Shown here: piece after piece, positions 17,801 to 26,915 of the stretch
Layout: the number at the start of each line of letters is the position of its first letter
Numbering within the stretch: the first letter of the stretch is position 1
NCBI GenBank assembly: GCA_004173235.1
Contig: SEAC01000015.1
Span: 124,001-188,000, forward strand
DNA length: 64,000 nt
DNA from: Chitinophagaceae bacterium
GTDB lineage: Bacteria > Bacteroidota > Bacteroidia > Chitinophagales > Chitinophagaceae
Direction: 5' to 3'
The notes under the pieces: model-generated
The model's database searches: none
Seen by the model: the letters and a program-made list of their open reading frames with translations, nothing else
What the model was told of the DNA's origin: nothing
Made by a program: the position numbers and the translations under genes

Positions 17801-20401
17801 GTAACCGGTGCGCTTACCGGTGCTAGCGCATCGAATAACATCCGTTTGTTTCGGAACAGTACGGTTTCTTCCTGTGCAAACCCGAAAGTGTATCCAGGCT
17901 CGTTCACAGCTGTTTGCCGGTACAACGTTCATACGTTTTTAAATGGCACCGCCGCCCCGGTATGCATCACGGTAACGCTGCGGCACACGGGCACTACCGG
18001 CAACGTATTTATGACCGCCTACGTTGGTTCGTTCAATCCGAGCGACCTGGAGGAGAACTATCTGGGCGATGGAGGATCCAGTATTTTTTCAGGTGTTGAA
18101 CAGACTATGAGTGTGCAGGTACCTGCAGGCTCCACATTTATCATTGTTGCCAATACTGCCGACCCTTCGTTTTGCGATGGCTACCGGATCTCCATTTCGG
18201 GGCTATCCGCATTTTGCCCGACACCGCCTCAAACCTTTACGATTTCTGTGCATCCGCAGCCTACCGGCACAATCAGTTACAGCAGCACGCCCTTTTGCTC
18301 CAATGCCAGCCCTGCACCTGTTAGCCGCACGGGTACCGTGGGCGGAATCTTCACCGCTCCAGCCGGCCTCAGCATCGACTCGCTCACGGGCACTATCCAC
18401 CCGGCCGCTTCGCAGCCGGGCAGCTACACCGTGACGTACACGGTAGCTGCAGCCGGCGGATGCTCCGCCTACAGTACTTCTACGGTTGTAGAAATCCTAT
18501 CGTCTGCGATGCCGATGGATGCTCCGGCCAACAGCGTTGTGTGCAATGGCACCATCGTGCCTGCGCTGCCCTTTACGGGTGGGGAACCCGGCTCGCAGTA
18601 TACCTGGACGAATAGCAACCCTGCAATCGGGCTCCCTGCATCCGGCACCGGCGACCTTCCCGTGTTCGTGGCAGCCAATAATACCAGCGATCCGATCATC
18701 GCCACCCTTTCGGTTGGCAATGCTGCTGCAGCCTGCGCCAACGCTACCCAAAGGTTTACGATAACGGTATTGCCTACGCCGATCGTAAATCCCGAAGGCA
18801 ACCTCGTGCTATGCGCCAATAGTCCATCGGGCGCCATTGGCTTCAGCGGCAATGCAAGCACCTACAATTGGACGAACACCAACCCGGCTATCGGTCTCGC
18901 AGCTTCAGGTGCGGGTCCCATCAACTTTATCACAATGAACAATGGCGCAACTACCATCGAAAGCATGGTGAGCGTAATGCCTGTGCTCACTATGGGCACA
19001 GCCACCTGCTCGGGCAAGGGAATGAGTTTCAGGGTTTCCGTGCGTCCGCCTGTGATAATGGATGCAATTGCGTCGCAAACGCTTTGCTCCGGCACGGTAA
19101 CTACGGCCATTAACTTTGCCGGCGCACCGGCAGGCACCGTCTATAGCTGGACCAATGACAATCCATCCATTGGAATGGGCGCCAGCGGTACCGGGCCGAT
19201 TCCGGCTTTTACCGCTCAGAACAACACGCCGGTAGAACAGGCGGCAACGATCACGGTAGCGCCTCTGTTCAGCCACTGCACCGGCAGCGCGCAAACCTTC
19301 ACCATCACGGTGCTCGGAAGTGCCAGTGCTATCAGCTATCCGGGTTCGCCTTACTGTCCCATCGGGGAAGCGAGGGTGACGCGCAGCGGAAGCTCCGTGG
19401 GTACCTTTTCTGCAAGTCCTGCTGGATTGGTGCTCAATGCAGCCACTGGTGCCATCAACCTGGCACAGTCGCTTGCCGGAACCTACACGGTAACTTTCAC
19501 CGTAAGCGGGGCGCCCTGCAACGGGCAGAGCACCACGCAGGTAAGAATACTGCCGAAGGCTGCTGTCAACGCCGTCCCGAACCTGGTGTATTGCAACGGT
19601 GCCACCACAAGCGCCATCAGCTTTGCCGGCACGGCAAGCAACTTCAGTTGGACAAACACCAATCCTTCGATCGGTCTTCCCGCTTCCGGCACCGGTAACC
19701 TGCCTTCGTTCGTTGCAATCAATGGCGGCACCACTACCGAAACGGCATTGATCACGGTGACACCCCTCGGCACGGGCGGTAGTAACTGCAGCGGTCGGTC
19801 CGTTACGTTCCGCATACAGGTGTTCCCAACACCCTCCGCCGACCCGATCGGAGCACAGGTATATTGCAGGGGCGAAGTCACCACACCGGTAACCTTCTCA
19901 GGGTCGGTTGCAGGCGCCACCTACAACTGGACCGCCAGCAACCTGCTTACGGGCATTGCACCCGGCCGCGGGGTCAACAGCATTCCTTCCTTCACAACGA
20001 CGAGCAACAACCGTTTGCACGTATCCACGCTTATTACGGTGACCCCCTCGGCCAACAAATGTGTGGGCAGCCCTATGCAGTTCAGCTACGAGGTGAACAC
20101 TTGCGTAGCCCAGCCAGGGAATGCCGGCAACGGTGGCGAAACGGCGAGGCATGCGGATCTGCTGCAGCTCGCACCGAATCCCGCGCGCGATCGGGTGACC
20201 ATCCGCCTCAGCGGCGCGGATTCGGGACCCCGTACTGTAGAAGTACTGGACCAATACGGCCGCACGCTGATCCGGCCTGCATCGTTCAACGGCAATACCT
20301 GTACGGTTAATCTCTCTGGCCTCGTGCCGGGTGCCTATGTGGTGCGGATCGTAGACCTGCAAACCAAAGTGACAGCGCAACGCAAGCTGATCAGGTTGTA
20401 A
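14870..20401 (+). CDS. Giant T9SS-secreted multidomain adhesin-like protein
   Basis: This 1,843-residue secreted protein starts at the ATG at 14870, directly before a signal peptide (MRTLTICLLFCLGAFASRAQ). After an Ig-like domain, residues about 155-410 resemble the concanavalin-like catalytic domain of GH54 arabinofuranosidase-type proteins (VGLRKLKSGYAGPLLRLRRE, TTLYDQTGNGNHVTQ). Two about 140-residue near-duplicates follow at nucleotides 16200-16625 and 16905-17325; each contains WNVYAFQ.GDGT, a Cys-rich NQWCN-C segment and DDKIEFR. Next come at least six PKD-like repeats with WTN.NPSIGL.ASGTG and four copies of PAGLSIN..TG.I. The last about 80 residues are a type A sorting domain (LAPNPARDRVTIRL to the C-terminal RKLIRL). 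It probably acts as a surface adhesin or glycan binder; enzymatic activity of the GH54-like part is unproven. A terminator follows at 20430. Confidence 0.92.
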   Translation: MRTLTICLLFCLGAFASRAQVIQTMPIAPTVLCRGSWLDVTFTATGTYNGPNFFLVQLSNANGSFASPTIIGVSPMTTAALLNVQVPQNTAPGTGYRIRVVSTSPAVTGTDNGADLTIGATPTNVLVNGPSMACPNSTVTLTASGASSFTWGNRTLLPGDRSEAVMAVGLRKLKSGYAGPLLRLRRESDDAESDFGSEGSDLDLASIDTWLGTAHGLVTTLYDQTGNGNHVTQPNPSQQPLFVRISANGKPGIQFSLNTNLGNEVNFSTPMTITYAARIDGTAARVLSSANNNWLLGWWNGNSRAAYYEGWITSGVPVNDNNVHVFSGTMQPGEGKLYERGRLVATSYPSEAPAGIHLNGSGLYGENSECSIYEVVAYNAVLTDDVRTRVESNLWQYFVNSAEYFLSVGASGSTETVTPTGTNAGCPSASGSLTVTSGIAGNPNTFGSYKWNVYAFQSGDGTLAGSDWQTNYSGYYTVNTLNMNTQDQWCNDCTPSDAPNYQGCPVAPDSHSWTAKRQGFPCAFYRIDIPAHDDAAQLFINGVKVWEHNGCCDNHPGVWYGFLSPYDKIEFRVTEGGGGSNGHITFTPLFSMNIQYAEPVFCRSGRSATVTTQAAQGGRFSAVPAGLSINPTTGTINPSLSQPGQYTVTYTVDDPCGAASYTASTPVTIMQSPGDPSAFGSNTWNVYAFQGGDGTTASSNWQNGYSGYYTVNTLGFDTRNQWCNECSPSSAAGYQGCLVSPDFHSWSARRQGFPCGYYQIDIPTHDNGAQLWVNGMLVWYHEGYEDAHRAVWTGYLGTDDKIEFRASDSYGGSHGVISFQLVSPNTITYPVGCTNGGPIQPTRTGSGGGTYSSTPAGLSINAQTGVVTPASSTPGAYTVSYTPAGTGCAVVPATATVLIGNPIAMVSPQPQVTCAGNATTIPAFSAAAGTAFTWTNNNPSIGLAASGTGSIVPFTATNSGDSVRTAVVSVTPYLPNQVTGALTGASASNNIRLFRNSTVSSCANPKVYPGSFTAVCRYNVHTFLNGTAAPVCITVTLRHTGTTGNVFMTAYVGSFNPSDLEENYLGDGGSSIFSGVEQTMSVQVPAGSTFIIVANTADPSFCDGYRISISGLSAFCPTPPQTFTISVHPQPTGTISYSSTPFCSNASPAPVSRTGTVGGIFTAPAGLSIDSLTGTIHPAASQPGSYTVTYTVAAAGGCSAYSTSTVVEILSSAMPMDAPANSVVCNGTIVPALPFTGGEPGSQYTWTNSNPAIGLPASGTGDLPVFVAANNTSDPIIATLSVGNAAAACANATQRFTITVLPTPIVNPEGNLVLCANSPSGAIGFSGNASTYNWTNTNPAIGLAASGAGPINFITMNNGATTIESMVSVMPVLTMGTATCSGKGMSFRVSVRPPVIMDAIASQTLCSGTVTTAINFAGAPAGTVYSWTNDNPSIGMGASGTGPIPAFTAQNNTPVEQAATITVAPLFSHCTGSAQTFTITVLGSASAISYPGSPYCPIGEARVTRSGSSVGTFSASPAGLVLNAATGAINLAQSLAGTYTVTFTVSGAPCNGQSTTQVRILPKAAVNAVPNLVYCNGATTSAISFAGTASNFSWTNTNPSIGLPASGTGNLPSFVAINGGTTTETALITVTPLGTGGSNCSGRSVTFRIQVFPTPSADPIGAQVYCRGEVTTPVTFSGSVAGATYNWTASNLLTGIAPGRGVNSIPSFTTTSNNRLHVSTLITVTPSANKCVGSPMQFSYEVNTCVAQPGNAGNGGETARHADLLQLAPNPARDRVTIRLSGADSGPRTVEVLDQYGRTLIRPASFNGNTCTVNLSGLVPGAYVVRIVDLQTKVTAQRKLIRL

Positions 20402-20429
20402 CAGGTCACATCCCATTCATCAACACTGG

Positions 20430-20457
20430 AACCGCCTCAAAAGGGCGGTTCTTTTTT
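20430..20457 (+). terminator. Rho-independent terminator after the giant adhesin gene
   Basis: Perfect 7-bp arms AACCGCC and GGCGGTT enclose a 7-nt loop, and C plus six T residues follow. It lies 29 bp after the stop codon. Confidence 0.85.
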
Positions 20458-20558
20458 ATTGCGAGGCTGCCCGCTGAAGAACCGTGCAATTAGGATTTCA
20501 AGTGTGGCACAGAATTATATCCTGTAGAGGAGTAACCTGACCCCGAAAAACACCGCAC

Positions 20559-21683
20559 ATGAAACTTGGATTAGTGCTTGGCCTGCTCCTTTGCTGGGGA
20601 TCTACCCTCGGAAGCGGCGACCTGCGCACAGAGGACGTACCTACCGGGCAGAACCTGTTCGTGATCACGCTGGATGGCTTCCGCTGGCAGGAGCTTTTCA
20701 ATGGCGCCGACTCCGCTCTCCTCAACGACCCCGAATGGACCGCCGATGCCGATTACAACAAAGCCCTTTATTGGGATAACGATCCCGAAGTGCGGCGCGC
20801 GCGCCTCATGCCCTTCTTTTGGAATGTGATTGCACGCAAAGGGCAACTGCACGGCAACCGCGCTTATGGAAACAATTGTAACACGAGCAACTTCTACCAG
20901 ATATCCTACCCGGGATACAATGAGATCTTTACAGGCGGTACCGACCCGCTGATCTCTTCCAATGCGAAAGTGCACAACGGCAACAAGAACATGCTCGAGT
21001 ACATCAGCGCGATGCCCGCTTATGCCGGCAAGGTGGCTGCCTTTGCATCTTGGGATGCCTTCCCGTATATCTTCAACCGCGAACGCAGCGGCTTCTACCT
21101 CAACGCCGGCCCTGAAGCGGTGCAAGGGGAAAGCCTGAGCAAAGGACAACAATCGCTGAACGGTATTCTTGCGCATGCCGACAACTCGGAGCAGGCAACG
21201 CGCGACGATCGCATTACTTTTCTTTCCGCGCTCGATTACGTAAAGCGCCGCACACCGAAGGTTTTCTTCCTGGGCTTCAGCGGCACCGATGACGCTGGTC
21301 ACGATAAAAGCTACGACCGGTATCTCCGCAGCGCCAACGAAGCCGACCGCATGATCGGCGAACTGTGGAACCTTGTTCAATCGCTTCCGCAATACCGCGG
21401 CAACACCACTTTCCTGATCACCACCGATCATGGTCGCGGGGCGCGCAAGAACACCTGGTACAACCACGGCTTCTTTGTAGGCGGTTCATCCCAAACGTGG
21501 ATGGCGCTCATTGGCAGTCAGGCAAAGGCGCTGGGCGAAAACAAAGCGCCGGCCCAACTTTACCAAAAGCAGATCGCAGGCTCCATGGCGTGGCTACTGG
21601 GCCTGCGCACACGCAGCCGCAATACGCTTCCGCTCACCTGCTTCCGGGCAGTTGCCCCCAACGAACAGTTGGCTGTTAAATAA
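20559..21683 (+). CDS. Secreted alkaline-phosphatase-superfamily phosphodiesterase/phosphatase
   Basis: This 374-residue protein has a predicted signal peptide (MKLGLVLGLLLCWGSTLG). It carries the metal-binding pattern of the alkaline phosphatase superfamily: VITLDGFRWQELF (first metal Asp), a probable nucleophile region in NTSNFYQISYPGYNEIF, GTDDAGHDKSYDRY (Asp/His) and TTDHGRGARKNTWYNHG (Asp-His and a further His). This set is closest to the nucleotide pyrophosphatase/phosphodiesterase-like and phosphoglycerate-mutase-like branches; the substrate cannot be told from sequence. It is likely periplasmic or outer-surface. It has its own upstream region after the 20430 terminator and appears monocistronic. 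The C-terminus shows no sorting domain. Confidence 0.85.
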   Translation: MKLGLVLGLLLCWGSTLGSGDLRTEDVPTGQNLFVITLDGFRWQELFNGADSALLNDPEWTADADYNKALYWDNDPEVRRARLMPFFWNVIARKGQLHGNRAYGNNCNTSNFYQISYPGYNEIFTGGTDPLISSNAKVHNGNKNMLEYISAMPAYAGKVAAFASWDAFPYIFNRERSGFYLNAGPEAVQGESLSKGQQSLNGILAHADNSEQATRDDRITFLSALDYVKRRTPKVFFLGFSGTDDAGHDKSYDRYLRSANEADRMIGELWNLVQSLPQYRGNTTFLITTDHGRGARKNTWYNHGFFVGGSSQTWMALIGSQAKALGENKAPAQLYQKQIAGSMAWLLGLRTRSRNTLPLTCFRAVAPNEQLAVK

Positions 21684-21758
21684 GTGGCACAGCATAGCCG
21701 ACGTTGTTGCTAGGTTCAAAATGGCAGGCTTTTTCCGCTTTTCGGCGGTCGATAAACG

Positions 21759-23441
21759 TCAGGCGCTTCTCCGTTCTTTGTCACGCAGCACCTCCGTCAT
21801 CCGCGCACAGAGTTCGGTGCGGTCGAAGGGCTTTACGACCGAACCTGTGAAGCCAAGCGCTTCGAGGTCCTGCTCTTCCTTCACAAACGCATTGGCAGTG
21901 ATCGCATAGATAGCGCCTTGAAAACGCAACTCCTCGCGGAGACGACGCGTTGCTTCATAACCATCCACGTTCGGCATTTGCAGGTCCATGAACACAAGGT
22001 CGTAGTGCGTAGCCGCGGCTTTCTGCAATGCGATGGCTCCGTCCTCCGCACGGTCGGCCTCCACGTTCCAGACCTGCAGGTACTTGCGCAACACCACCCA
22101 GTTCAGCTGGTTGTCCTCCGCCACCAGCACGCTCAGCCCGCTGAAGCTGGCCGTATCTTCGGGCTTGCAGGGCCGGGCAGCATCCTGCTCTGCGGGTTTA
22201 TTGAAGGGAAGCGTAAAGTAAAAGGTCGATCCTTCACCGGGGGTGGATTGCACGAAGATCTCCGACCCTTGCAGCTCCAGTATCTTTTTGGTGATGGCGA
22301 GGCCCAGGCCAGTGCCGCCAAACTGCCGGCTGATGCCCGCATGGGCCTGGCCGAATTCGTCGAACACGCGCTCAAGCGCATCTTCGGCAATGCCGATGCC
22401 GCTGTCGTGCACGGCGAAGTATACTTCCGGCCTTTCAATATTCGAGCCCAGGAGTTTTGCCTTGAGCTGCACGCCGCCGCTCTCGGTAAACTTGACGGCG
22501 TTTCCCAATAGGTTGTGCAGCACCTGCGTGAGGCGTGCGGGGTCGCCATTCACCCATTCGGGAACGGCAGCATCCACGCTGAATTCAAGGGTGATGCCTT
22601 TGCCGTTTGCCGTTACGGCATGGCTGCGGCTGATGTCGCGTACGAGGTGGAGCAGGTTGAAGTCGATCTGTTCGAAGCGTAGGTTGTTGCCGGTGATCTT
22701 GTTGTAGTCGAGCACATCGTTTACCACGCTGAGCAGATGCTCGGAAGCGAACTTCAGCGATTGCAGGTATTCAAGTTGCTGCGCGTTGGGTTGTTCGGCT
22801 AGCAGCAGGTTGGTCATGCCAATGACGCCATTGAGCGGTGTGCGGATCTCGTGGCTCATCGTGCTGAGAAACTGCTTCTGCATCTTTCCGGCGAGTTCGG
22901 CAAGTTGCTTGAGCTGGAGCTGCTCCCGCGCAATCTGTTGCAGTTGATTGTTCTTCTTACGAAGCTCCAGAAGAAGCGAAGCCTGCCGCGCGAGGCGTCG
23001 AAGCGTACTTTTTTGCACCTCTGTAAGTTGACCGGGTTTGTCGGAGAAAACGCAAACCGTACCCAATGCATAGCCGTTCATTGACATAATGGGCGCACCT
23101 GCATAGAAGCGTACGCCGGGATGATTGCGCACACCCGGCAGGTCGCAAAAGCGCTCGTCTTCCAACGCATTCTCCACAACAAACAGATCTTCGCCGAGGA
23201 TGGCGTGGCTGCAAATGGTGAGTTCGCGCGGCGTTTCCGGAACGGGATATCCTTCCGAAGCCTTGTTCCACTGCCGGTGTTCGTCCATCAGCGCCACAAG
23301 CGACATCTGCGTGCCGCATACAAGGTTGGCCAGCGCAACGAGTTCGTCGAAGTCGCGCTCGGCGGCCGTGTCGAGGATGTCGTAGGAATACAGGTCCTCG
23401 AGGCGCTGGAGTTCGTTGGATGGAAGGGCGGCCGGAATCAT
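21759..23441 (-). CDS. GAF-domain hybrid histidine kinase with C-terminal receiver
   Basis: This 560-residue soluble kinase has no transmembrane segment or signal peptide. An N-terminal GAF domain (about 20-160) contains [28 protein letters not shown] and RFYAGAPI, typical of free-standing GAF sensors. A coiled coil is followed by HisKA with [10 protein letters not shown] (phosphoacceptor His197), an HATPase with [11 protein letters not shown] and GGTGLGLAI, and a receiver domain from about 435 with AEDN, phosphoacceptor Asp486 ([14 protein letters not shown]) and the conserved Lys in VVKPFD. It lies 65 bp downstream of the ammonium transporter gene on the same strand and could be co-transcribed with it. 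There is no output domain, so a separate Hpt protein or regulator is needed. Confidence 0.94.
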   Translation of the reverse strand: MIPAALPSNELQRLEDLYSYDILDTAAERDFDELVALANLVCGTQMSLVALMDEHRQWNKASEGYPVPETPRELTICSHAILGEDLFVVENALEDERFCDLPGVRNHPGVRFYAGAPIMSMNGYALGTVCVFSDKPGQLTEVQKSTLRRLARQASLLLELRKKNNQLQQIAREQLQLKQLAELAGKMQKQFLSTMSHEIRTPLNGVIGMTNLLLAEQPNAQQLEYLQSLKFASEHLLSVVNDVLDYNKITGNNLRFEQIDFNLLHLVRDISRSHAVTANGKGITLEFSVDAAVPEWVNGDPARLTQVLHNLLGNAVKFTESGGVQLKAKLLGSNIERPEVYFAVHDSGIGIAEDALERVFDEFGQAHAGISRQFGGTGLGLAITKKILELQGSEIFVQSTPGEGSTFYFTLPFNKPAEQDAARPCKPEDTASFSGLSVLVAEDNQLNWVVLRKYLQVWNVEADRAEDGAIALQKAAATHYDLVFMDLQMPNVDGYEATRRLREELRFQGAIYAITANAFVKEEQDLEALGFTGSVVKPFDRTELCARMTEVLRDKERRSA

Positions 23442-23506
23442 TGCTTCGTAAAGTTAAGCCCAATGGCGCACTTCGCGGCGGCTTACCAACCATCTATCAC
23501 TCACGC

Positions 23507-24862
23507 TCAAAGGCTCTCGCCGTGCTGGCTGCGGTCGAGGCCGGTGCGTTCTTCTTCGTCGCTCACGCGCAGCGGCAATAGAGAGTTGCTGATGCGCAGG
23601 AGGAGCCAGGTGCCTCCAAAGGCAAAGAGCGATACGCCGATGAGTGCACCTGCCTGCACTAGGAACAATTTGCTTTCGCCGAAGAGCAGGCCGTTGCCCG
23701 CGATGGCAGGATTGACGCCCTTGCTCGCAAACACGCCGGTAAGCAGCATGCCCGTGATGCCGCCCATGCCATGGCAGGGAAAAACGTCGAGTGTATCGTC
23801 GATGCGCGTGCGGCTTCGGAGGATGACCATGACGTTGCTCACAACGGCGCTTATGAGGCCGATCAGAATGGAATGGGGTATCGATACATAACCGGCTGCA
23901 GGCGTGATGGCAACGAGCCCGACTACGGCACCGATGCAGGTGCCTGAAGCCGACATTTTGCGACCGCGTGCCGCGTCGAAGAGGATCCAGCCAAACGCGG
24001 CTGCGGCAGAAGCGGTAGTGGTGGTTGCCAGCGCGGTTGCTGCAAGGCCGTTGGCTCCGTATGCCGAGCCCGCGTTGAATCCAAACCAGCCAAACCAAAG
24101 CAGGCCGGTGCCGAGCAGCACATACGTGATGCGCGCCGGGTTGTGCTCCGCCTCCGATCGCCGGCGCATGTACACTGCAGATGCAAGCGCGGCCCAGCCT
24201 GCGCTCATGTGCACCACCGTGCCGCCCGCAAAATCGAGTACGCCTAGTTGAAACAGGATGCCTTGCGGATGCCAGGTGGCGTGCGCGAGCGGGCAATAGA
24301 TGAAGAGCGAGAAAAGGCAGATGAACAATAGGTAGGACTGGAACCGGATGCGCTCCGCAAAGGCGCCGGTAATAAGCGCAGGCGTAACGATGGCGAACTT
24401 AAGCTGGAAGATGGCGAAGAGCACGAGCGGGATGGTGGGCGCAAGCGGGTAGGGGCTTCCATCGAGCACGTTGCGGAACATGAAGAACGTGGCTGGGTTT
24501 CCAACGATGCCGTGGAGCGAATCGCCAAACGAAAGCGAAAAGCCCACCATCACCCAAAGGAGCGTGATCACTACCATGCAGATAAAGCTTTGCAGCATCG
24601 TGGATAGCACGTTCTTCTTGCTTACCATCCCGCCATAGAAGAAAGCGAGTCCCGGCGTCATAATGAGCACAAGCGCCGCGGCCGTGAGCATCCAGGCCGT
24701 GTCGGCAGGGGAGGTGGGGGCTGAAGAAGGCGCTGAAGGGATGGAAGGCACAGCGAAGCAAAGCAGCAAAAGCGAGGTGAGCACAACGATAGGCGCAGGT
24801 GCCAGGCGACGGCGCTTTACAGGCGCAGCCGCAGCGGGCCGCGGGTGGTCGGGGATCTCCAT
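23507..24862 (-). CDS. amt: Ammonium transporter (Amt/MEP/Rh family)
   Basis: This 451-residue inner-membrane protein has the eleven-helix Amt plan preceded by an N-terminal segment with an extra hydrophobic stretch that could be a signal peptide. I start it at the ATG complementary to 24860-24862; an upstream ATG would add 20 non-family residues. Family marks are GLAFFYGGMVSKKNVLSTMLQS, FQLKFAIVTPALITGAFAER, the first pore His in VLDFAGGTVVHMSAGWAAL, the second in DVFPCHGMGGITGMLLTG, and the C-terminal GLDRSQHGESL, which matches the conserved cytoplasmic tail that contacts GlnK. No glnK gene is adjacent, which is unusual for this family. A soluble GAF hybrid kinase gene follows 65 bp downstream on the same strand. 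Confidence 0.96.
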   Translation of the reverse strand: MEIPDHPRPAAAAPVKRRRLAPAPIVVLTSLLLLCFAVPSIPSAPSSAPTSPADTAWMLTAAALVLIMTPGLAFFYGGMVSKKNVLSTMLQSFICMVVITLLWVMVGFSLSFGDSLHGIVGNPATFFMFRNVLDGSPYPLAPTIPLVLFAIFQLKFAIVTPALITGAFAERIRFQSYLLFICLFSLFIYCPLAHATWHPQGILFQLGVLDFAGGTVVHMSAGWAALASAVYMRRRSEAEHNPARITYVLLGTGLLWFGWFGFNAGSAYGANGLAATALATTTTASAAAAFGWILFDAARGRKMSASGTCIGAVVGLVAITPAAGYVSIPHSILIGLISAVVSNVMVILRSRTRIDDTLDVFPCHGMGGITGMLLTGVFASKGVNPAIAGNGLLFGESKLFLVQAGALIGVSLFAFGGTWLLLRISNSLLPLRVSDEEERTGLDRSQHGESL

Positions 24863-24974
24863 GGTCTCCAAAATAAGAAAGCTCACGGCCGGCTGCCTGC
24901 ATTTTTCCGGCAACGTTTGCACGGTAACCTGCGCTGCCGGCCCTGCCGCGTTAGCACAGGCGCGCGTTTTTCGA

Positions 24975-24982
24975 TATTTTTG
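24975..24982 (+). promoter_or_regulatory. -7 box TATTTTTG just upstream of the ATG at 24988
   Basis: This is an exact TANNTTTG match ending 5 bp before the start codon. If it is used, transcription would begin at or within a few bases of the ATG, giving a leaderless or near-leaderless mRNA. Confidence 0.4.
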
Positions 24983-24987
24983 CTACG

Positions 24988-26676
24988 ATGCCCAACAAGT
25001 CAAGCGACGACCTGTTCAACCTGATTCATTCGCTGCAGAAGGCCGAGAAGCGCAACTTCAAGTTATATATCACGCGCAACTCTTCCAACGAAGACCTCAA
25101 GATCGTGCACCTTTTTGATGCACTCGACAAGATGCGCGACTACGACGAGGCGTTACTGCTGAAGAAGGTGCCTTCCATTAAGAAGCAGCAGCTGCCCAAC
25201 AGCAAGGCGCACCTCTATCGCCAGCTGCTGGCATCGCTGCGGCTGCTCAGCAACGACGAGAACATTGACATCCAGCTCCACGAAAGCCTCGACTACGCGC
25301 GCATCCTTTACAACAAAGGCCTCTACCTGCAAAGCCTTCGCATCCTCGAGCGCCTGAAGGAAACGGCAAAGTCGTACAACCAGGATTCGTTTCTTATCCA
25401 GATCATCTCGCTCGAAAAGAAGATCGAGGTGCTCCACATCACGCGCTCGATGGAAGGCCGTGCCGAACAACTGACGCACGAGGCCGAGGAGATCAACGAG
25501 AAGCGGCGCATCATCACCCACCTTTCCAACCTCGCCCTGCAATTGTATAGCTGGTATATCAAGAACGGCCACGCACGCAACGAGCAGGACGAAGCCGACG
25601 TGAAAGAATTCTTCCGCTATCGCATCAACCGCGCACTGCGCGTAGCAGCGAAGCACCTGGTGGCCGGCGTGGAAACCACCCTCCCCGAAGGAACCACCGC
25701 AAGCGACCTGGCGCGTATGGGCGTTTCGGCCGAAGCATTGGCGCGCATGGGTTTTTACGAAGCACTGTATCTCTATCAGAGCTACATGTGGTTTGCCTTC
25801 ATTCGCCAGGATTTCCTGCAATATTATCGCTACGTGCAGAAGTGGGTAGACCTCTTTCAACAGAGCCCACAGATGATACAGGTAGAAACGGGCCACTATA
25901 TCAAGGGGCTGCACAACCTGTGCAACGCGCACTTCGACCTCCGCAATTTTCGTGGCTTCCAGCAGGTGCTCGATCGCTTTGAAGCTTTCGATGCGTCCGA
26001 CCTCGTGCAAAGAAGCCATAACAACCGCGTGCAGACCTTCATCTACCTCACCACCGCGCGCATCAACCAGCACTTCATGCTGGGAACCTTTCGCGAAGGC
26101 CTTGCACTCGTGCCCTTTGTGGAAGAAAAGCTGACCGAATACAGCGGCTTCATCGACCGCCACCGCGTGCTTGTTTTTTATTACAAGATCGCGTCGCTCT
26201 ACTTCGGTTCCGGCGATCACGAAAAGGCCATCGACTACCTCCACAAGATCATTCACTGGAAGGTGGATCTCCGCAACGACCTGCAGTGTTATGCCCGCCT
26301 GCTGCACCTGATGGCCCACTACGAACTGGGTAACTACGACCTGATGGAATACCTCGTTCGGTCGGTGTACCGCTATATGGCCAAGATGCAGAATCTTACC
26401 GTGATCGAAGAGCAGATGTTCGCGTTCCTTCGCCAGCATTTTCATCATTCTCCACGCAGGGTGCACGAAGCCTTCCGCACGTTGCTGGAGCAAATGAAAC
26501 AGTACGAGAAAAGCCGTTTCGAAACCCGCGCTTTCGCCTACCTCGACATCATCTCATGGCTGGAGAGCAAGGTGCGGCAGGTGCCGATGGCCGAAGTAGT
26601 GCGGGAGAAGTATGAGCAGAGCAAGCGCAGGCCGGCACCTCCGGTGCGGGGGAGAACGAACGCAGATCTAATATGA
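24988..26676 (+). CDS. Conserved helical-repeat protein of unknown function
   Basis: I do not recognise a named family for this 562-residue protein. It has no signal peptide or membrane segment and appears almost entirely alpha-helical, with TPR-like pairs such as LHESLDYARILYNKGLYLQS and YYKIASLYFGSGDHEKAIDY. The N-terminus is charged (SLQKAEKRNFKLYI) and the C-terminal 15 residues are basic and probably disordered. The general look is that of a cytoplasmic scaffold. The final codons (NADLI and stop) lie inside a dispersed intergenic repeat copy at 26661-26696, so the present stop codon may have been supplied by that repeat. It is divergent from amt with 125 bp between the start codons. Confidence 0.8.
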   Translation: MPNKSSDDLFNLIHSLQKAEKRNFKLYITRNSSNEDLKIVHLFDALDKMRDYDEALLLKKVPSIKKQQLPNSKAHLYRQLLASLRLLSNDENIDIQLHESLDYARILYNKGLYLQSLRILERLKETAKSYNQDSFLIQIISLEKKIEVLHITRSMEGRAEQLTHEAEEINEKRRIITHLSNLALQLYSWYIKNGHARNEQDEADVKEFFRYRINRALRVAAKHLVAGVETTLPEGTTASDLARMGVSAEALARMGFYEALYLYQSYMWFAFIRQDFLQYYRYVQKWVDLFQQSPQMIQVETGHYIKGLHNLCNAHFDLRNFRGFQQVLDRFEAFDASDLVQRSHNNRVQTFIYLTTARINQHFMLGTFREGLALVPFVEEKLTEYSGFIDRHRVLVFYYKIASLYFGSGDHEKAIDYLHKIIHWKVDLRNDLQCYARLLHLMAHYELGNYDLMEYLVRSVYRYMAKMQNLTVIEEQMFAFLRQHFHHSPRRVHEAFRTLLEQMKQYEKSRFETRAFAYLDIISWLESKVRQVPMAEVVREKYEQSKRRPAPPVRGRTNADLI

Positions 26677-26844
26677 TCTTTATGATGGGCGCAGATTAAT
26701 CGTTAGCCAGCGTAACCCGATCATCGCAAATCCTGATCACATCGCGTATTCCGCCGGCGGCATCTGCGTTCTTCGCTCGAGCGCCAGCAGATCATAATGG
26801 AACTTAATCATCTGCGGGGCGCCGCCGGCGGCATCTGCGTTCTT
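26661..26844. repeat. Cluster of dispersed intergenic repeat copies
   Basis: Three related structures are packed here. Positions 26661-26696, read on the minus strand, align closely with 47961-47993 on the plus strand (both start ATCTGCG-CCATCATAA). A degenerate copy with GCAGAT and ATCTGC ends lies at about 26787-26816. An exact 23-bp direct repeat occurs at 26751-26773 and 26822-26844, beginning with the palindrome CCGCCGGCGG and ending in ATCTGCGTTCTT. A small GTGCC/GGCAC hairpin follows at 26851-26863. No transposase or ORF is associated. Confidence 0.65.
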
Positions 26845-26865
26845 TCTCTGGTGCCGAAGGCACAT

Positions 26866-26894
26866 GAAAAAGCCCCGACTCATCGCCGGGGCTT
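26866..26894 (-). terminator. Rho-independent terminator (minus direction)
   Basis: AAGCCCCG (26870-26877) pairs with CGGGGCTT (26887-26894) around a 9-nt loop; read on the minus strand it is followed by a run of T residues. It lies 21 bp beyond the stop of the small minus-strand ORF at 26916-27011. Confidence 0.7.
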
Positions 26895-26915
26895 CCTAAT
26901 TATTTCTGGTAGTAA

